Shown piece by piece: positions 8,548 to 17,013 of a stretch of 64,000 bases of DNA. The stretch is from Bradyrhizobium ottawaense (lineage in GTDB: Bacteria > Pseudomonadota > Alphaproteobacteria > Rhizobiales > Xanthobacteraceae). How positions within the stretch are numbered: position 1 is the stretch's first letter; every line of letters begins with the position of its first letter. The DNA is taken from NCBI RefSeq assembly GCF_900099825.1, contig NZ_LT629693.1, positions 2,418,001 to 2,482,000 on the forward strand. The letters run 5' to 3'. Under the pieces are notes generated by a model that was not told the origin of the DNA, ran no database searches, and saw nothing but the letters and a program-made list of their open reading frames with translations. A program made the translations under genes and the position numbers.

Positions 8548-9027
8548 GTGAAAAACGACATTAAGCCCCGCGCGCCCAAGACCACTGCAGGAGCGGAAAT
8601 GCTGAGCTACTGCAACAACGCTTCGCTTCGCAAAGCCGCCCGACGTCTGGGAAAGCTCTACGACGCCGTGCTGGAACCAAGCGGCCTGAAGGCAACCCAG
8701 TTCAGCTTGCTCACGCAAATTTATGATCTCGGCAATCCGACCATGGCGGAGTTCGCCAAGAGTCTGCTGATGGATTTATCCGCCATGCGCCATTCCCTGG
8801 GGCCGCTGATCCGGGATGGCCTTGTCTTGCTTCGGGGCGACGCAAAAGACCGCCGGGTCAAGCGAGTGGTTCTCACGGGCGCAGGCGTAGCGAAATTTAA
8901 GGAAGCCATGCAGCTGTGGCGAAAGGCGCAAGGCCGCTTTGAAAAGGCGTTCGGATCCGCGCGCGCAGCGAAGCTCCGCTCTGAGTTGAAGCTCCTGACC
9001 TCCAAAGGATTCGAGGACGCCTTCTAG
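8548..9027 (+). CDS. MarR family regulator
   Basis: This 159-aa winged-helix protein has a GTG start at 8548 with ACGGAG upstream. The MarR core is visible: dimerisation helix LRKAARRLGKLYDAVLEPSG, helices FSLLTQIYDLGNPTMAEFAKSL, recognition helix LSAMRHSLGPLIRDGL and the wing RGDAKDRRVKRVVLT. A DxRx(R/K)-type wing motif is present. It probably represses the divergent SDR and itself through the three palindromes in the 230-bp intergenic region. The ligand is unknown. Confidence 0.9.
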   Translation: MKNDIKPRAPKTTAGAEMLSYCNNASLRKAARRLGKLYDAVLEPSGLKATQFSLLTQIYDLGNPTMAEFAKSLLMDLSAMRHSLGPLIRDGLVLLRGDAKDRRVKRVVLTGAGVAKFKEAMQLWRKAQGRFEKAFGSARAAKLRSELKLLTSKGFEDAF

Positions 9028-9076
9028 GCGGCTTCGACAGGCCTCGATCTTGGAGCGCTATGTCGGCTTCTGGCCG

Positions 9077-9169
9077 CTTATGTTCGACAACGATCTCGAC
9101 GATCGCTTCGAAGCTGGAATCGACCTGCTGATCAGCGGGCTAAAGGCCCGGATCGATATCCGGTCGTAG
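9077..9169 (+). pseudogene. C-terminal remnant of a tetR paralogue
   Basis: These 31 codons end in TAG and encode LMFDNDLDDRFEAGIDLL and following residues. They closely match the last residues of the TetR at 2472-3125 (RMFDTDLDDRFEAGLDLL), and the DNA is clearly homologous through the stop and about 15 bases beyond. Nothing upstream restores a full TetR frame. It is therefore a fragment of a second, diverged tetR gene and not a recent copy. Confidence 0.8.
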
Positions 9170-10004
9170 TTCGCCTCTCGCGGATTCCACGACAAGCTCC
9201 GTGATAACCCTGATCAGTTTGTTGACAGTTGAGCCGGCAAACCAGCGCCGGCTCATTGAACTTCTAATCGGAGGGCGCCGTCAGCTTCTCCTTGCCCCAC
9301 CCCTTCCCTCCATCGGCTCCGCCGCGGCACAGGCCGCGTTGTTCGCCGACTTCCTCGGTACTCTGGGCGAGGTCCGACTTCTCCGCATCGTGCATCACGG
9401 GCTTCGGCCTCCGGCCTTCCCCGTGCGGCCCCAGGCTCGGCAGCCCAGGGCAATGCGGAGATATCCCGGTTCCCGCGCAGAAGATGTGCGCACATGCCAG
9501 GGTCTCAGAGGGCGCGGAGCCGATCGGGCACTCGCGATCGCGTGCCCGACCATATTGCCTTCTGCCGGAACGAGGGCATCGGCACTCCGAATGATTGGAA
9601 TTTCGCCGCTCAATGGCTGGCCTATGCGTTCCCCTGTCAACGCTTCACGCGTCGCCTCGCGACGACCCGCGCATGACTCGGGGCCGGTGTGGATCGCTAC
9701 TCCTTCCGTGAAGGACTTGCACCTTCTGTCTCCTGCCTATCCCGGCGGACCGTTCCAGTCCATCATGAGGAAGTTTGAGCTAGTGGTTAGAATCTGACAC
9801 TTGATGCTCGCGCAGAGACGCCACCGGAGGTCTATGTGTCGTCGCTGCGCCCATGCCAGCTGGCAGACGTTCCGAATGTCTCTGGAGATGGATTGCCGAC
9901 CCAGGTACCTGCGTGCCTCGGCCAGAATTGCACCGTGGAGGATGCTGACAGGAGCTGACAGCACGTGCGGTTAAGGTCGGGGCTCCGAACACGGGAGTAG
10001 AGAG
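9170..10004. other. unexplained intergenic stretch
   Basis: This 835-bp stretch has no convincing gene. The longest open frames (about 200 codons plus, 80 minus) overlap one another, lack ribosome sites and have low-complexity Arg/Pro/Ser-rich products. Base composition stays GC-rich. It may be the remains of a mobile element, since it follows the tetR fragment, but no transposase motif could be identified. Confidence 0.35.
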
Positions 10005-10427
10005 ATGCGTGACCCTGCCTATGCTGCGTTTTCCGCGCTCGATCCTTTCTTTGACATCGTTAGGCAGGGCCTGGCAGGCCTTATCGACGGTGATCACTAC
10101 TTCGACACGATCGCTCCCGATGCGGTGTTCGAGTTTCGGTATCGATTTCCGGGCTACCCAACAAAGGTCGTAGGCCGTGAAGCCCTTATGGCTCTGTATG
10201 CGGGTTACGGAGAGGGTATGGCGTTGCATGGCGCAGACGCGCTCGTGGTGAACATTTCCCAGACTCCCGGCGTCGTCATCCTCGAGTGTGAAGTTCAGGG
10301 CAACGCGGTCGGCTCCGGCAAGCTCTATGAAAACCGCTTCATCTCGGTTGTCACGATTGAAGATCGGAAGATTGTAGGTTGGCGCGACTACATGGACTCG
10401 CTGGCGGCGATGTCCTCACTTACCTAG
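10005..10427 (+). CDS. SnoaL-like (NTF2-fold) protein
   Basis: This 140-aa cytoplasmic protein starts at ATG 10005 after AGAGAG. The order of a helical N-terminus (FSALDPFFDIVRQGLAGL), FDTIAPDAVFEFRY, a VVGREALMALYAGY helix and strands ending in IVGWRDYMDSLA is typical of SnoaL_2/NTF2-like small-molecule isomerase or hydrolase-like proteins. It stands 180 bp upstream of tetR and may belong to the same module. No catalytic role can be assigned. Confidence 0.75.
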   Translation: MRDPAYAAFSALDPFFDIVRQGLAGLIDGDHYFDTIAPDAVFEFRYRFPGYPTKVVGREALMALYAGYGEGMALHGADALVVNISQTPGVVILECEVQGNAVGSGKLYENRFISVVTIEDRKIVGWRDYMDSLAAMSSLT

Positions 10428-10575
10428 TGGATTGCCTTTTCGGTCCGGTCCTTCGTGAGCCAGTTTTGGGTAGCTCCAGCGAACGAGAGCCAAACTGATC
10501 CGCTTTGAATAGAGCTCAATGGCCGCCAACACCAGCCATTCAACAAGAATGCTTCCGTTGCCGGATGCGCCGTTA

Positions 10576-10592
10576 TTGACAGATCAGTCCAA
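10576..10592. promoter_or_regulatory. probable TetR operator 1
   Basis: TTGACAGATCAGTCCAA lies 17 bp before the tetR start at 10610. It matches, in opposite orientation, the site at 11232-11248; both read TTGAC-N5-AGTCCAA. A repeated motif before the regulator and before the next gene points to a common binding site. Confidence 0.6.
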
Positions 10593-10609
10593 ATTAGCTA
10601 ACCACGGCC

Positions 10610-11194
10610 ATGGCAAGGCCAAGGGAATTTGACCGCGATGCAGCCGTGCAACGGGCGATGTCCGTTTTCTGGCGGAAGGGCTATGCTGCAACTTCTACGG
10701 ACGATCTGCTGCGTGCAATGAATATCGGCCGGCAGAGCATGTACGACACGTTTGGCGACAAACACCGCCTTTATCTGGAAGCGCTTGAGCGATATCAGCG
10801 AGAGAGCGTTGCCGAGAACATCAGGCGACTGCGATCGACCGCTTCGCCGCTGGCCGGCGTTGAAGCGCTTGTTATCGGCATCATTGCTTCAGATAAATCC
10901 ACGCGCGAGAGGGGCTGCATGTGTGTCGGCTCCATCTGCGAATTCGGAAACACCGACACCGACCTGGCAGCACTGCGCGCCAAGAGCGGTGGCGCGCAGC
11001 ACAAGGCTCTGACCGAGCGGCTACGGCACGCGCAAGCGGCAAACGAGATCGGAGCGAATGTCGATATCGAGCGTGCCGCGCGCTTCGTGGAAACAACGAT
11101 GTTCGGACTCCAGGTCGCAGCAAAGGCAGGAGCTTCTCTTCAATCTCTGCGCGACACGGCCGCCTTTGCGATCGCAAGTTTGAGAAATCAGTAG
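10610..11194 (+). CDS. TetR family regulator
   Basis: This 194-aa protein starts at ATG 10610. The N-terminal HTH is ATSTDDLLRAMNIGRQSMYDTFGDKHRLYLEAL in two pieces: a positioning helix, then MNIGRQSMYDTFGDK. It belongs to the subgroup starting MARPREFDRDAAVQRAM, which usually represses short-chain dehydrogenases or reductases. The ligand domain has ERGCMCVGSICEF, with cysteines that might sense electrophiles, although this is speculative. The next gene (SDR, 69 bp on) carries a matching operator. Confidence 0.9.
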   Translation: MARPREFDRDAAVQRAMSVFWRKGYAATSTDDLLRAMNIGRQSMYDTFGDKHRLYLEALERYQRESVAENIRRLRSTASPLAGVEALVIGIIASDKSTRERGCMCVGSICEFGNTDTDLAALRAKSGGAQHKALTERLRHAQAANEIGANVDIERAARFVETTMFGLQVAAKAGASLQSLRDTAAFAIASLRNQ

Positions 11195-11231
11195 TTTCGC
11201 GGCAGTGCTGCGAGCATCGGCCTGGACAATT

Positions 11232-11248
11232 TTGGACTTATTAGTCAA
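11232..11248. promoter_or_regulatory. probable TetR operator 2
   Basis: TTGGACTTATTAGTCAA is the reverse orientation of the 10576 site, sharing 12 of 17 positions. It ends 15 bp before the SDR start at 11264, overlapping the expected promoter or leader. Confidence 0.6.
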
Positions 11249-11263
11249 TAACGGAGAGAGCAT

Positions 11264-12004
11264 ATGTATAACGAACCTACGCTAATCGATAAGGTCGCCC
11301 TTGTTGTTGGGGGCTCTCGGGGCATTGGTGCGGCGATCGTGAGGCGACTTGCTGCGAACGGCGCGTCGGTTGCGCTGACCTACGCCAACTCGGCGGAGAA
11401 GGCGGCCGAAACCGCCCGCGCGGCGGTAGCGCATGGCCAGCCCGTGATCGCGATCAAAGCCGACAGTGCCGATCCAAAAGCCGTCGTGGATGCGGTGGCA
11501 CAGACGATCGCACGCTTTGGCCATCTGGACATTCTGGTGGTCAATGCCGGGATCTTAATACGCGGCACGGTGGACAAGTATGATCTTGCCGACTTCGATC
11601 GTATGATCGCGACGAATGTGCGTGGCGTCTTCGTCGCGATCCAGGCATCGTGCCCCCATCTCAGGGAAGGCGGACGGATTATCACAATCGGCAGCAATAC
11701 GGCTGTTCGAACTGTATTCCCGGGAGCAAGCGTTTACTCGATGACAAAGGGCGCTGTTGCCTCGCTGGTGCGGGGCATCGCTATCGACCTCGCGCCGCGC
11801 GGGATTACCGTCAATAACGTCCAGCCCGGACCCACCGAAACAGACATGACAGCTGCTTACGCCGAGATGGTGAAGCCACTGGTGCCCCTCGGACGCTTGG
11901 GCAAGCCTGAAGAGATTGCGGGACTCGTGGCCTATCTCGCAAGCCCCGAGGCCGGATTCATTACCGGCTCCAGCCAGACGATAGACGGTGGTTATGTCGC
12001 ATGA
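11264..12004 (+). CDS. SDR family oxidoreductase (FabG-like)
   Basis: This 246-aa classical SDR starts at ATG 11264 with GGAGAG upstream. It has GGSRGIG for NADP binding (about residues 16-22), NAG in VVNAGIL, the catalytic Ser in ITIGSNTA, YSMTKGA (Tyr and Lys) and the PGPTETDM loop, ending SSQTIDGGYVA. These features match 3-oxoacyl-ACP-reductase-like or glucose-dehydrogenase-like SDRs. Its physiological substrate is unknown. It is likely controlled by the preceding TetR, of which such SDRs are frequent targets. Confidence 0.9.
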   Translation: MYNEPTLIDKVALVVGGSRGIGAAIVRRLAANGASVALTYANSAEKAAETARAAVAHGQPVIAIKADSADPKAVVDAVAQTIARFGHLDILVVNAGILIRGTVDKYDLADFDRMIATNVRGVFVAIQASCPHLREGGRIITIGSNTAVRTVFPGASVYSMTKGAVASLVRGIAIDLAPRGITVNNVQPGPTETDMTAAYAEMVKPLVPLGRLGKPEEIAGLVAYLASPEAGFITGSSQTIDGGYVA

Positions 12005-12091
12005 CGTACCAAGTCTAGAGACTAACGATCTCCGCGACGTTCTAATTCGAACGGGAAATAGTTGCGTTGAGTACACGCGCGATCGAGCGCC

Positions 12092-12109
12092 GACGGCCGC
12101 TTTGCGCCA
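12092..12109 (+). repeat. short dispersed repeat, second copy
   Basis: This is identical to the 18-mer at 3269-3286. It is followed by ATGAGCGGTCG, which makes a partial inverted repeat with the CCGCT core. Confidence 0.5.
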
Positions 12110-12247
12110 TGAGCGGTCGCTCCATAACCACGCATTGCGCTAACTGCTTGAGCCCGCCCTCCGTGAACTTATGAAGCGTCCGGCGCTTCTCGCCAGATTC
12201 CGGTCGGATCAGATTCGCAGGTTCAAATTGCGGACCAGCAATGTTAC

Positions 12248-12418
12248 GGTTGTAGTTTCGGCGACGATGTCGTGTGCAAGCTGCGCGCGGCGGGACACCT
12301 GATGGTGTGGAATAGGACGCGCAACCAAGATGCCAGCATCCACGGAGGTACGGAGCTCGAACTTCGAGAGGCATTAAGCAGCGTGCCCCGCTCCGGGCGG
12401 CTATTTTGTTGCTATTAA
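12248..12418 (+). pseudogene. fragment of an NAD-binding dehydrogenase
   Basis: An in-frame stretch reads GCSFGDDVVCKLRAAGHLMV followed by WNRTR. This resembles the first beta-alpha-beta unit of 6-phosphogluconate/3-hydroxyisobutyrate dehydrogenases, where AGH-x-V-x-VWNRT is characteristic. The canonical GxGxxG is damaged and the similarity ends after about 30 residues, so only a relic is present. There is no ribosome site. The rest of 12005-12520 shows no other gene. Confidence 0.4.
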
Positions 12419-12523
12419 GAGTACCGCCAATTGCTATCGATTTCCTATGGCGCCCTCGTCAAATGATCCAGCTCAATCCGTTTTGAAGGACCCTCCCTGC
12501 GGGCCCGGAAACAGGAGCGGGTC

Positions 12524-13000
12524 TTGTCGCGTCGAAAAATGGTGTCTGGGGTTGCTGTTGTGGTCGGACTGCTTCTGACGGGCGGCCCTCCCGCCCTCGC
12601 TCAATCCACCCCGCGGCCGGAGCAGGACGGTATGCTCAAGAATGGCCCGCCGGCCTGGGACGCCAATCGCGACGGCGTCTACACCTGCCAGGAATGGAAG
12701 AGCCTTGCTGACCGGCTTTTCACGTCGGCAGACCGAAACCGCGACGGAAACCTTGACCCGTCCGAGTTCGCCACCGTCCAGAAGGCTGACGCAGCATTGG
12801 CAGACGCAGACTTCGGTTATTTCGATGAAAACCAGGATGGCAAGATCACGCGCAAGGAGTTTGTCGACAAGCCGAGTGCGTTCATCCTGCGCTTCGACAG
12901 CAACGGCGACTGCCGCGTCACTGGCGATGAAATCAGAGCGGCGAATGCGCCGAAAGGTCCACAGGGCCCGGCGGACCGTCCGCGCGACAGGTTTCACTGA
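12524..13000 (+). CDS. exported EF-hand calcium-binding protein
   Basis: The start is TTG 12524, chosen because AGGAGC lies at the right distance; the ATG 15 bases later lacks one. The product is 158 aa. A signal peptide (VVVGLLLTGGPPALAQ) is followed by four EF-hand loops: DANRDGVYTCQEW, DRNRDGNLDPSEF, DENQDGKITRKEF and a degenerate DSNGDCRVTGDEI. It is probably a periplasmic calcium-binding or buffering protein. It lies 3 bp before the DUF2927 gene, so the two likely form an operon. Confidence 0.85.
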   Translation: MSRRKMVSGVAVVVGLLLTGGPPALAQSTPRPEQDGMLKNGPPAWDANRDGVYTCQEWKSLADRLFTSADRNRDGNLDPSEFATVQKADAALADADFGYFDENQDGKITRKEFVDKPSAFILRFDSNGDCRVTGDEIRAANAPKGPQGPADRPRDRFH

Positions 13001-13003
13001 AAA

Positions 13004-13861
13004 ATGGAAAACTCCGCTGCCGTGAACCGCATCGCAATCGCCCTCGCCGCGATCGCGATGACAATTGCCGGAATCGGTAGCGGTCCCGCGAATGCAGAAA
13101 ATCCGGACATCAGCCGTCGGCGGGCTTCCGAGCGTACCGAATTTACCAATGACGAGATCAAGGACGGCTTTTTCAAAATCGCCTTGAACGCAGAGTTGCA
13201 GCTCGGCGCACCGGCCGAACGCGTGCGCAAGTTCGATGAACCGGTCCGAATCTTCGTGGTCAGCAAGGGACTGCCCGACCGCCGTCGGGAGATATCAACC
13301 ATCGTCCAGGACATTCGGGCCCGCGTGAACCACCTCGACGTGGCCGTCACGAACAACCGCCAGTCCGCAAATTTCGTCGTCACACTTGTCCCCGATCGCG
13401 ACTTCAACCGGACCATTCGCGCGCGTTACGGAATCGGCAAGGCTGCGCAAATTCAACAATCCCTGAATCCGCAATGCCTTTCCGGTATCGGCAAGGACGA
13501 GCGCTACCGGATCCGCCGGGCCGAGGTGATCCTCCCGATCGATGCAGGCGAATTCACCTTCTATGACTGCGCCTACGAGGAAATGCTGCAAGCACTCGGC
13601 GCCATCAATGACGACCGCTCGGTTCCCTGGACCATGTTCAATGACGACGTCCAGATGGGTTTCTTCGATGTCTACGACCAGTATCTCCTCAACGTCCTGT
13701 ACGACCCGCGTATCCGACCGGGTATGACCAGAGACGACGTCAATGCACTCCTGCCCGACGTTTTAGCGACAGCGCGAACATGGGTGACCGACGCCAATTC
13801 CCCGCGTCAGGCCGACGGGCGCGGCGGACCAGGCCGCAGATCTGGCGCCCGCGGCGACTGA
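13004..13861 (+). CDS. DUF2927 family secreted protein
   Basis: This 285-aa product has a signal peptide (IAIALAAIAMTIAGIGSGPANA). The mature part has ERTEFTNDEIKDGFFK, a long central alpha/beta region, and a C-terminal block with SVPWTMFNDDVQMGF and YDPRIRPGMTRDDV. These are hallmarks of DUF2927, a family of unknown function common in alphaproteobacteria and possibly a metalloprotease-like envelope protein. The Arg/Gly-rich tail is probably disordered. It is translationally close to the EF-hand gene. Confidence 0.85.
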   Translation: MENSAAVNRIAIALAAIAMTIAGIGSGPANAENPDISRRRASERTEFTNDEIKDGFFKIALNAELQLGAPAERVRKFDEPVRIFVVSKGLPDRRREISTIVQDIRARVNHLDVAVTNNRQSANFVVTLVPDRDFNRTIRARYGIGKAAQIQQSLNPQCLSGIGKDERYRIRRAEVILPIDAGEFTFYDCAYEEMLQALGAINDDRSVPWTMFNDDVQMGFFDVYDQYLLNVLYDPRIRPGMTRDDVNALLPDVLATARTWVTDANSPRQADGRGGPGRRSGARGD

Positions 13862-13915
13862 TTCATTGCTGCGGTCTACGAATGCACAGACCAGCCCCCG
13901 CAGAACCGGGGCGAA

Positions 13916-14149
13916 CTAACGATAGGCGCGCCCGGGCGATGCGGTCCTCGCGGACGAGGAGTATTCGGTAATCCCGATTTCGGGGCTACGCGCCTGGCGA
14001 ACGGTCCGCATGTGAGAAACAGAAGCGACCTGGCTGGGGTGACCGTATTTCGAAGGCGCGCTGGCTGAAGCGCCCGCCTCGGCACGGGTGGATGCCAGCA
14101 GAGCTGCGGCAAGTACCGCGAGCGATACCGTGATGGTTGCTTTATGCAT
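13916..14149 (-). CDS. small exported hypothetical protein
   Basis: This 77-aa product starts at ATG 14149 with GGAGG 7 bases upstream. A signal peptide (ATITVSLAVLAAALLAS, cut near RAEA) precedes a mature peptide of about 55 residues rich in Ser, Ala and Arg, without cysteines. It is conserved-looking but unrecognised. The strong ribosome site and signal peptide support a real gene. Confidence 0.65.
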   Translation of the reverse strand: MHKATITVSLAVLAAALLASTRAEAGASASAPSKYGHPSQVASVSHMRTVRQARSPEIGITEYSSSARTASPGRAYR

Positions 14150-14419
14150 TCCAGCCTCCATTTGGTTTGAGACAACACAAACGGAACAGGCTCTGGTTTT
14201 CGCTTTCGACGTTTCCTGGCGACGACTCTGTCCGCCGTCTTGTTGTCCCTGAAGATAGAGTTGATCCGCTTTTCCAGGGAGCGCAAGAATCAAACTTGCG
14301 ATGCACGAAAGATCAGCAAACCGGAGAGGCGCCGAATAAGACGGCAAAAGCGTATCAAGGGTGACGGGCCACGGCATGCTGCATTGCGGTGACAGCCACG
14401 TCTTTCGCCGCGCCCGCGG

Positions 14420-15181
14420 TCATCTCTTCTTGCGCAAGAAGAAGTTCTGAAACGCGGCGATGGCTTCCGGTGAGCGCATCCGCTCGCCGAAGAAATGATC
14501 TTCCTGACCGATCCGGCGGACCAAATCCTCGGTCGGCAGTTTCAACAGTTGGCGGGAAATTGCGACCGCGTCCGCCGGCAGCGCGCATATCTCGCGCGCC
14601 ACTTTCCGGGCCTCGACGACGGCATGGCCGGGCGAAACGATCATGTTGACGAGACCCGCCTCGCGGGCGTCTTCGGCGGTCATCGGCCGGCCCATCACCA
14701 GCATGGCGAAAGCGCGCTGATGGCCCACCATTCGCGGCACCAATAGGCTGGTGGCTCCGTCCGGAACCAGACCGTACTGGATAAAGGGCGACGAGAACGA
14801 TGCTGTCGTGCTGGCGACGACGTAATCGCAATGGAATACCATGGTGGTGCCGATGCCAATCGCAATGCCATCGACCGCGGCGATGATCGGCTTCCTGTTG
14901 TTGACAAGCGACTGCAGGAAGATCACGGCATTCCTCGGCCGCGCCACATCGTGTTTTTCGGTCGCAGCCTGCAGAAAATCGCTGATGTCATTTCCTGCCG
15001 TGAATACCCCCGAGCGGCCGGTCAGGATGAGGCAACGGATTGTGGGATTGGATTGGGCGCCGTCGATCGCATCGCTCATCGCAAGATACATCTCTTGGGT
15101 GAGCGTGTTCTTCTTTTCCGGACGACGCATCGTTATCGTGCGGGTAGAGTCCTCATCCTCGACAATGATGTGCTCACTCAT
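14420..15181 (-). CDS. enoyl-CoA hydratase/isomerase family protein
   Basis: This is a 253-aa crotonase-fold protein. The oxyanion-hole strands are at GVFTAGNDISDF and AAVDGIAIGIGT. The second active-site region is FIQYGLVPDGATSLLVPRMVG, where an Asp stands in the place often held by Glu, more like the isomerase/PaaG side of the family. It ends in a C-terminal helical part. It should act on an acyl-CoA; whether as hydratase or isomerase is not clear. No operon partner is adjacent. Confidence 0.85.
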   Translation of the reverse strand: MSEHIIVEDEDSTRTITMRRPEKKNTLTQEMYLAMSDAIDGAQSNPTIRCLILTGRSGVFTAGNDISDFLQAATEKHDVARPRNAVIFLQSLVNNRKPIIAAVDGIAIGIGTTMVFHCDYVVASTTASFSSPFIQYGLVPDGATSLLVPRMVGHQRAFAMLVMGRPMTAEDAREAGLVNMIVSPGHAVVEARKVAREICALPADAVAISRQLLKLPTEDLVRRIGQEDHFFGERMRSPEAIAAFQNFFLRKKR

Positions 15182-15279
15182 GGTATTCTCCGGAATATGA
15201 GGCCGCCCGCAAATGCCACTCCGCCTCCGACAGCTGGGGCTTGCCAGGACAACGCCTCCTCATCTGTCGCAGTTCGTTC

Positions 15280-15546
15280 CTAGTCTGATTTTTTCGTGCT
15301 CTTTCCTGGTTCAGCCGGTCGAGCGATGCCCCACGGATCGTATTTCCGGTGTGGGACAGGTATGCGATCCAGCGCGGCCTTGTAGGCCTTTTCATCCACC
15401 TCCGGCTTCTTTTCAACGAGCGGGCCGCCATGGTTCGCGCTCTTTTTGGGGCTGGTGAAGCCCTGGGGATAGGCCGGGAGAGTGAACGACGAAACGACAG
15501 CCGCGGCCGCAGCGAGAGTTCTGATCGCTTTCCTTCTGCCGGCCAT
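15280..15546 (-). CDS. small exported hypothetical protein
   Basis: This 88-aa protein has a signal peptide (IRTLAAAAAVVSSFTLPAYP), possibly Tat-like because of MAGRRKA. The mature part contains KAYKAALDRIPVPHRKYDPW, a short motif recurring in rhizobial hypothetical proteins. It lies directly downstream of the TolC-like gene on the same strand and may be the last gene of that operon. Function unknown. Confidence 0.7.
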   Translation of the reverse strand: MAGRRKAIRTLAAAAAVVSSFTLPAYPQGFTSPKKSANHGGPLVEKKPEVDEKAYKAALDRIPVPHRKYDPWGIARPAEPGKSTKKSD

Positions 15547-15570
15547 GGGCTTCTCCCCGTTTGCGATGCA

Positions 15571-17001
15571 TCATTGCCCGGACGGCGTACGAACGCCGTG
15601 CCACGCATCCCGCACCTGGTGGTAATGAACTTCCGGCAAATAATCCGGCGTGTTGAGATTGAGGGTGTGGACGTCAAGCCGACCGACCGCGCTGAGCAGC
15701 GTATAGGAAGCGATCACCCGGTCGCGCTGCGCCAGAATTAGCCTGGACCGGGCTGCAGTCAGATCCTGCTGCGCGTTGAGGACGTCGATCGTCGTGCGTT
15801 GTCCGCCTGCCGCCTCACGGCGGACTCCCTGCAGCGCGATATCGGCCGCGCGCACTTCGGATTGCACCGCCGTGAGGGCGATCTTGGTTCCCTCGTTGGA
15901 TACCCAGGCGCTGACCACCGCCGTATTCGTCTGGTTTCTGACCTGCTCCAGCACCAAACGGCTCTGCGAAGCCAGTTCCTTGGCCTGCCGGGTCTGCGAA
16001 GCCGCGGTACCGCCGTCATAGATCGGCACGTTGATCTGGCCCAGGATCGAGGCTTGATCGGTGCCGAACGTGCTGAGCGTCGAATCCGACTGCTTGGTCC
16101 GGCTGGCGTTCGCCTGAACCGCCACGGTCGGCAGAAGGCTGCTCTCCGCGACTTTGATCGTGGTCTGAGCAATGTCGACATCGTAGCCGGCGCCAAGAAC
16201 GGCGGGATGCTCGTGGGTCGCGGTTTCGGTGGCGCCCGCAAGTGCAATCGGCGACAGTCGATCGACCGGCGCGGCCGGAATCAGTTGAGACGGGGATTCC
16301 CCGATGACCTGGGTGTAGGTTGCCTTGCTGATCGCGAACACGACTTCCGCCGCGTTGAGGTCGGCAAGCCCTCGGCTCAATCGCGCTTCCGCTTGCGCCG
16401 TATCGGTGGGCGTGACGTCGCCGGCATCCAGACGACGCTTGGTCGTGGCCTGGATCTCGCGCAGGACAGCGACGTTGGTACGCTGCGCCTCGACCAGCGC
16501 CTGGTTGGCGAGCACGTTCATGTAGGCCGTTACGGCATCCAACAGCACGCCCTGCCCGGTGTTCCGCAACGCCTCGCGACCGGACTGCACCTGAAATTCC
16601 GCAACGCGAACGCTATTGGCGGTCTTGAAGCCATTAAACAAGACTTGTGAAACCGTGACGCCGATCGTCCAGGGACGCAGCGTGTCGCTCTGCACTGTAT
16701 TGTCAGGCAGCAGGTTGCGAACCGCCTGCAGCCCGGCGCTCAGGCTCGCCACGATCTGCGGCCGATAGCCCGCGAGCGCCTGCGGCACATTTTCGTCGGT
16801 GCCGCGTTGCCGGGCCCGATCCGCATTGAGCTGCGGATTGGACTGGTAGGCCTTCACCAGGGCGTCCGGCAAGCCTTCCGCGGCGCAGGAAGCGACCGCA
16901 GCCCCGTACGCGAGCGCAATAAGGCAAAGCAGCGGCCCGGTGAACCGGAGCCCCCGCCTCTGCAAAACCGATCCGCATTCGGACGCGACCTCACTCACCA
17001 C
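15571..17001 (-). CDS. TolC family outer-membrane channel
   Basis: This 476-aa protein has an N-terminal export signal (LLCLIALAYGAAVASCA) and the two repeated OEP halves of TolC, starting LVKAYQSNPQLNADRARQR, with long helical hairpins and NLNAAEV-type periodicity. It forms the outer-membrane exit duct of the efflux system whose pump and adaptor are encoded immediately upstream (12 and 3200 bp away) on the same strand. The pump's family points to cation or drug export. Confidence 0.9.
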   Translation of the reverse strand: MVSEVASECGSVLQRRGLRFTGPLLCLIALAYGAAVASCAAEGLPDALVKAYQSNPQLNADRARQRGTDENVPQALAGYRPQIVASLSAGLQAVRNLLPDNTVQSDTLRPWTIGVTVSQVLFNGFKTANSVRVAEFQVQSGREALRNTGQGVLLDAVTAYMNVLANQALVEAQRTNVAVLREIQATTKRRLDAGDVTPTDTAQAEARLSRGLADLNAAEVVFAISKATYTQVIGESPSQLIPAAPVDRLSPIALAGATETATHEHPAVLGAGYDVDIAQTTIKVAESSLLPTVAVQANASRTKQSDSTLSTFGTDQASILGQINVPIYDGGTAASQTRQAKELASQSRLVLEQVRNQTNTAVVSAWVSNEGTKIALTAVQSEVRAADIALQGVRREAAGGQRTTIDVLNAQQDLTAARSRLILAQRDRVIASYTLLSAVGRLDVHTLNLNTPDYLPEVHYHQVRDAWHGVRTPSGQ

Positions 17002-17013
17002 TCACCTCGACCA

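Noticed and set aside
9201..9797. Open frame of 198 codons on the plus strand
   Set aside because: No ribosome site, Arg/Pro/Ser-rich low-complexity product, and competing open frames on both strands.
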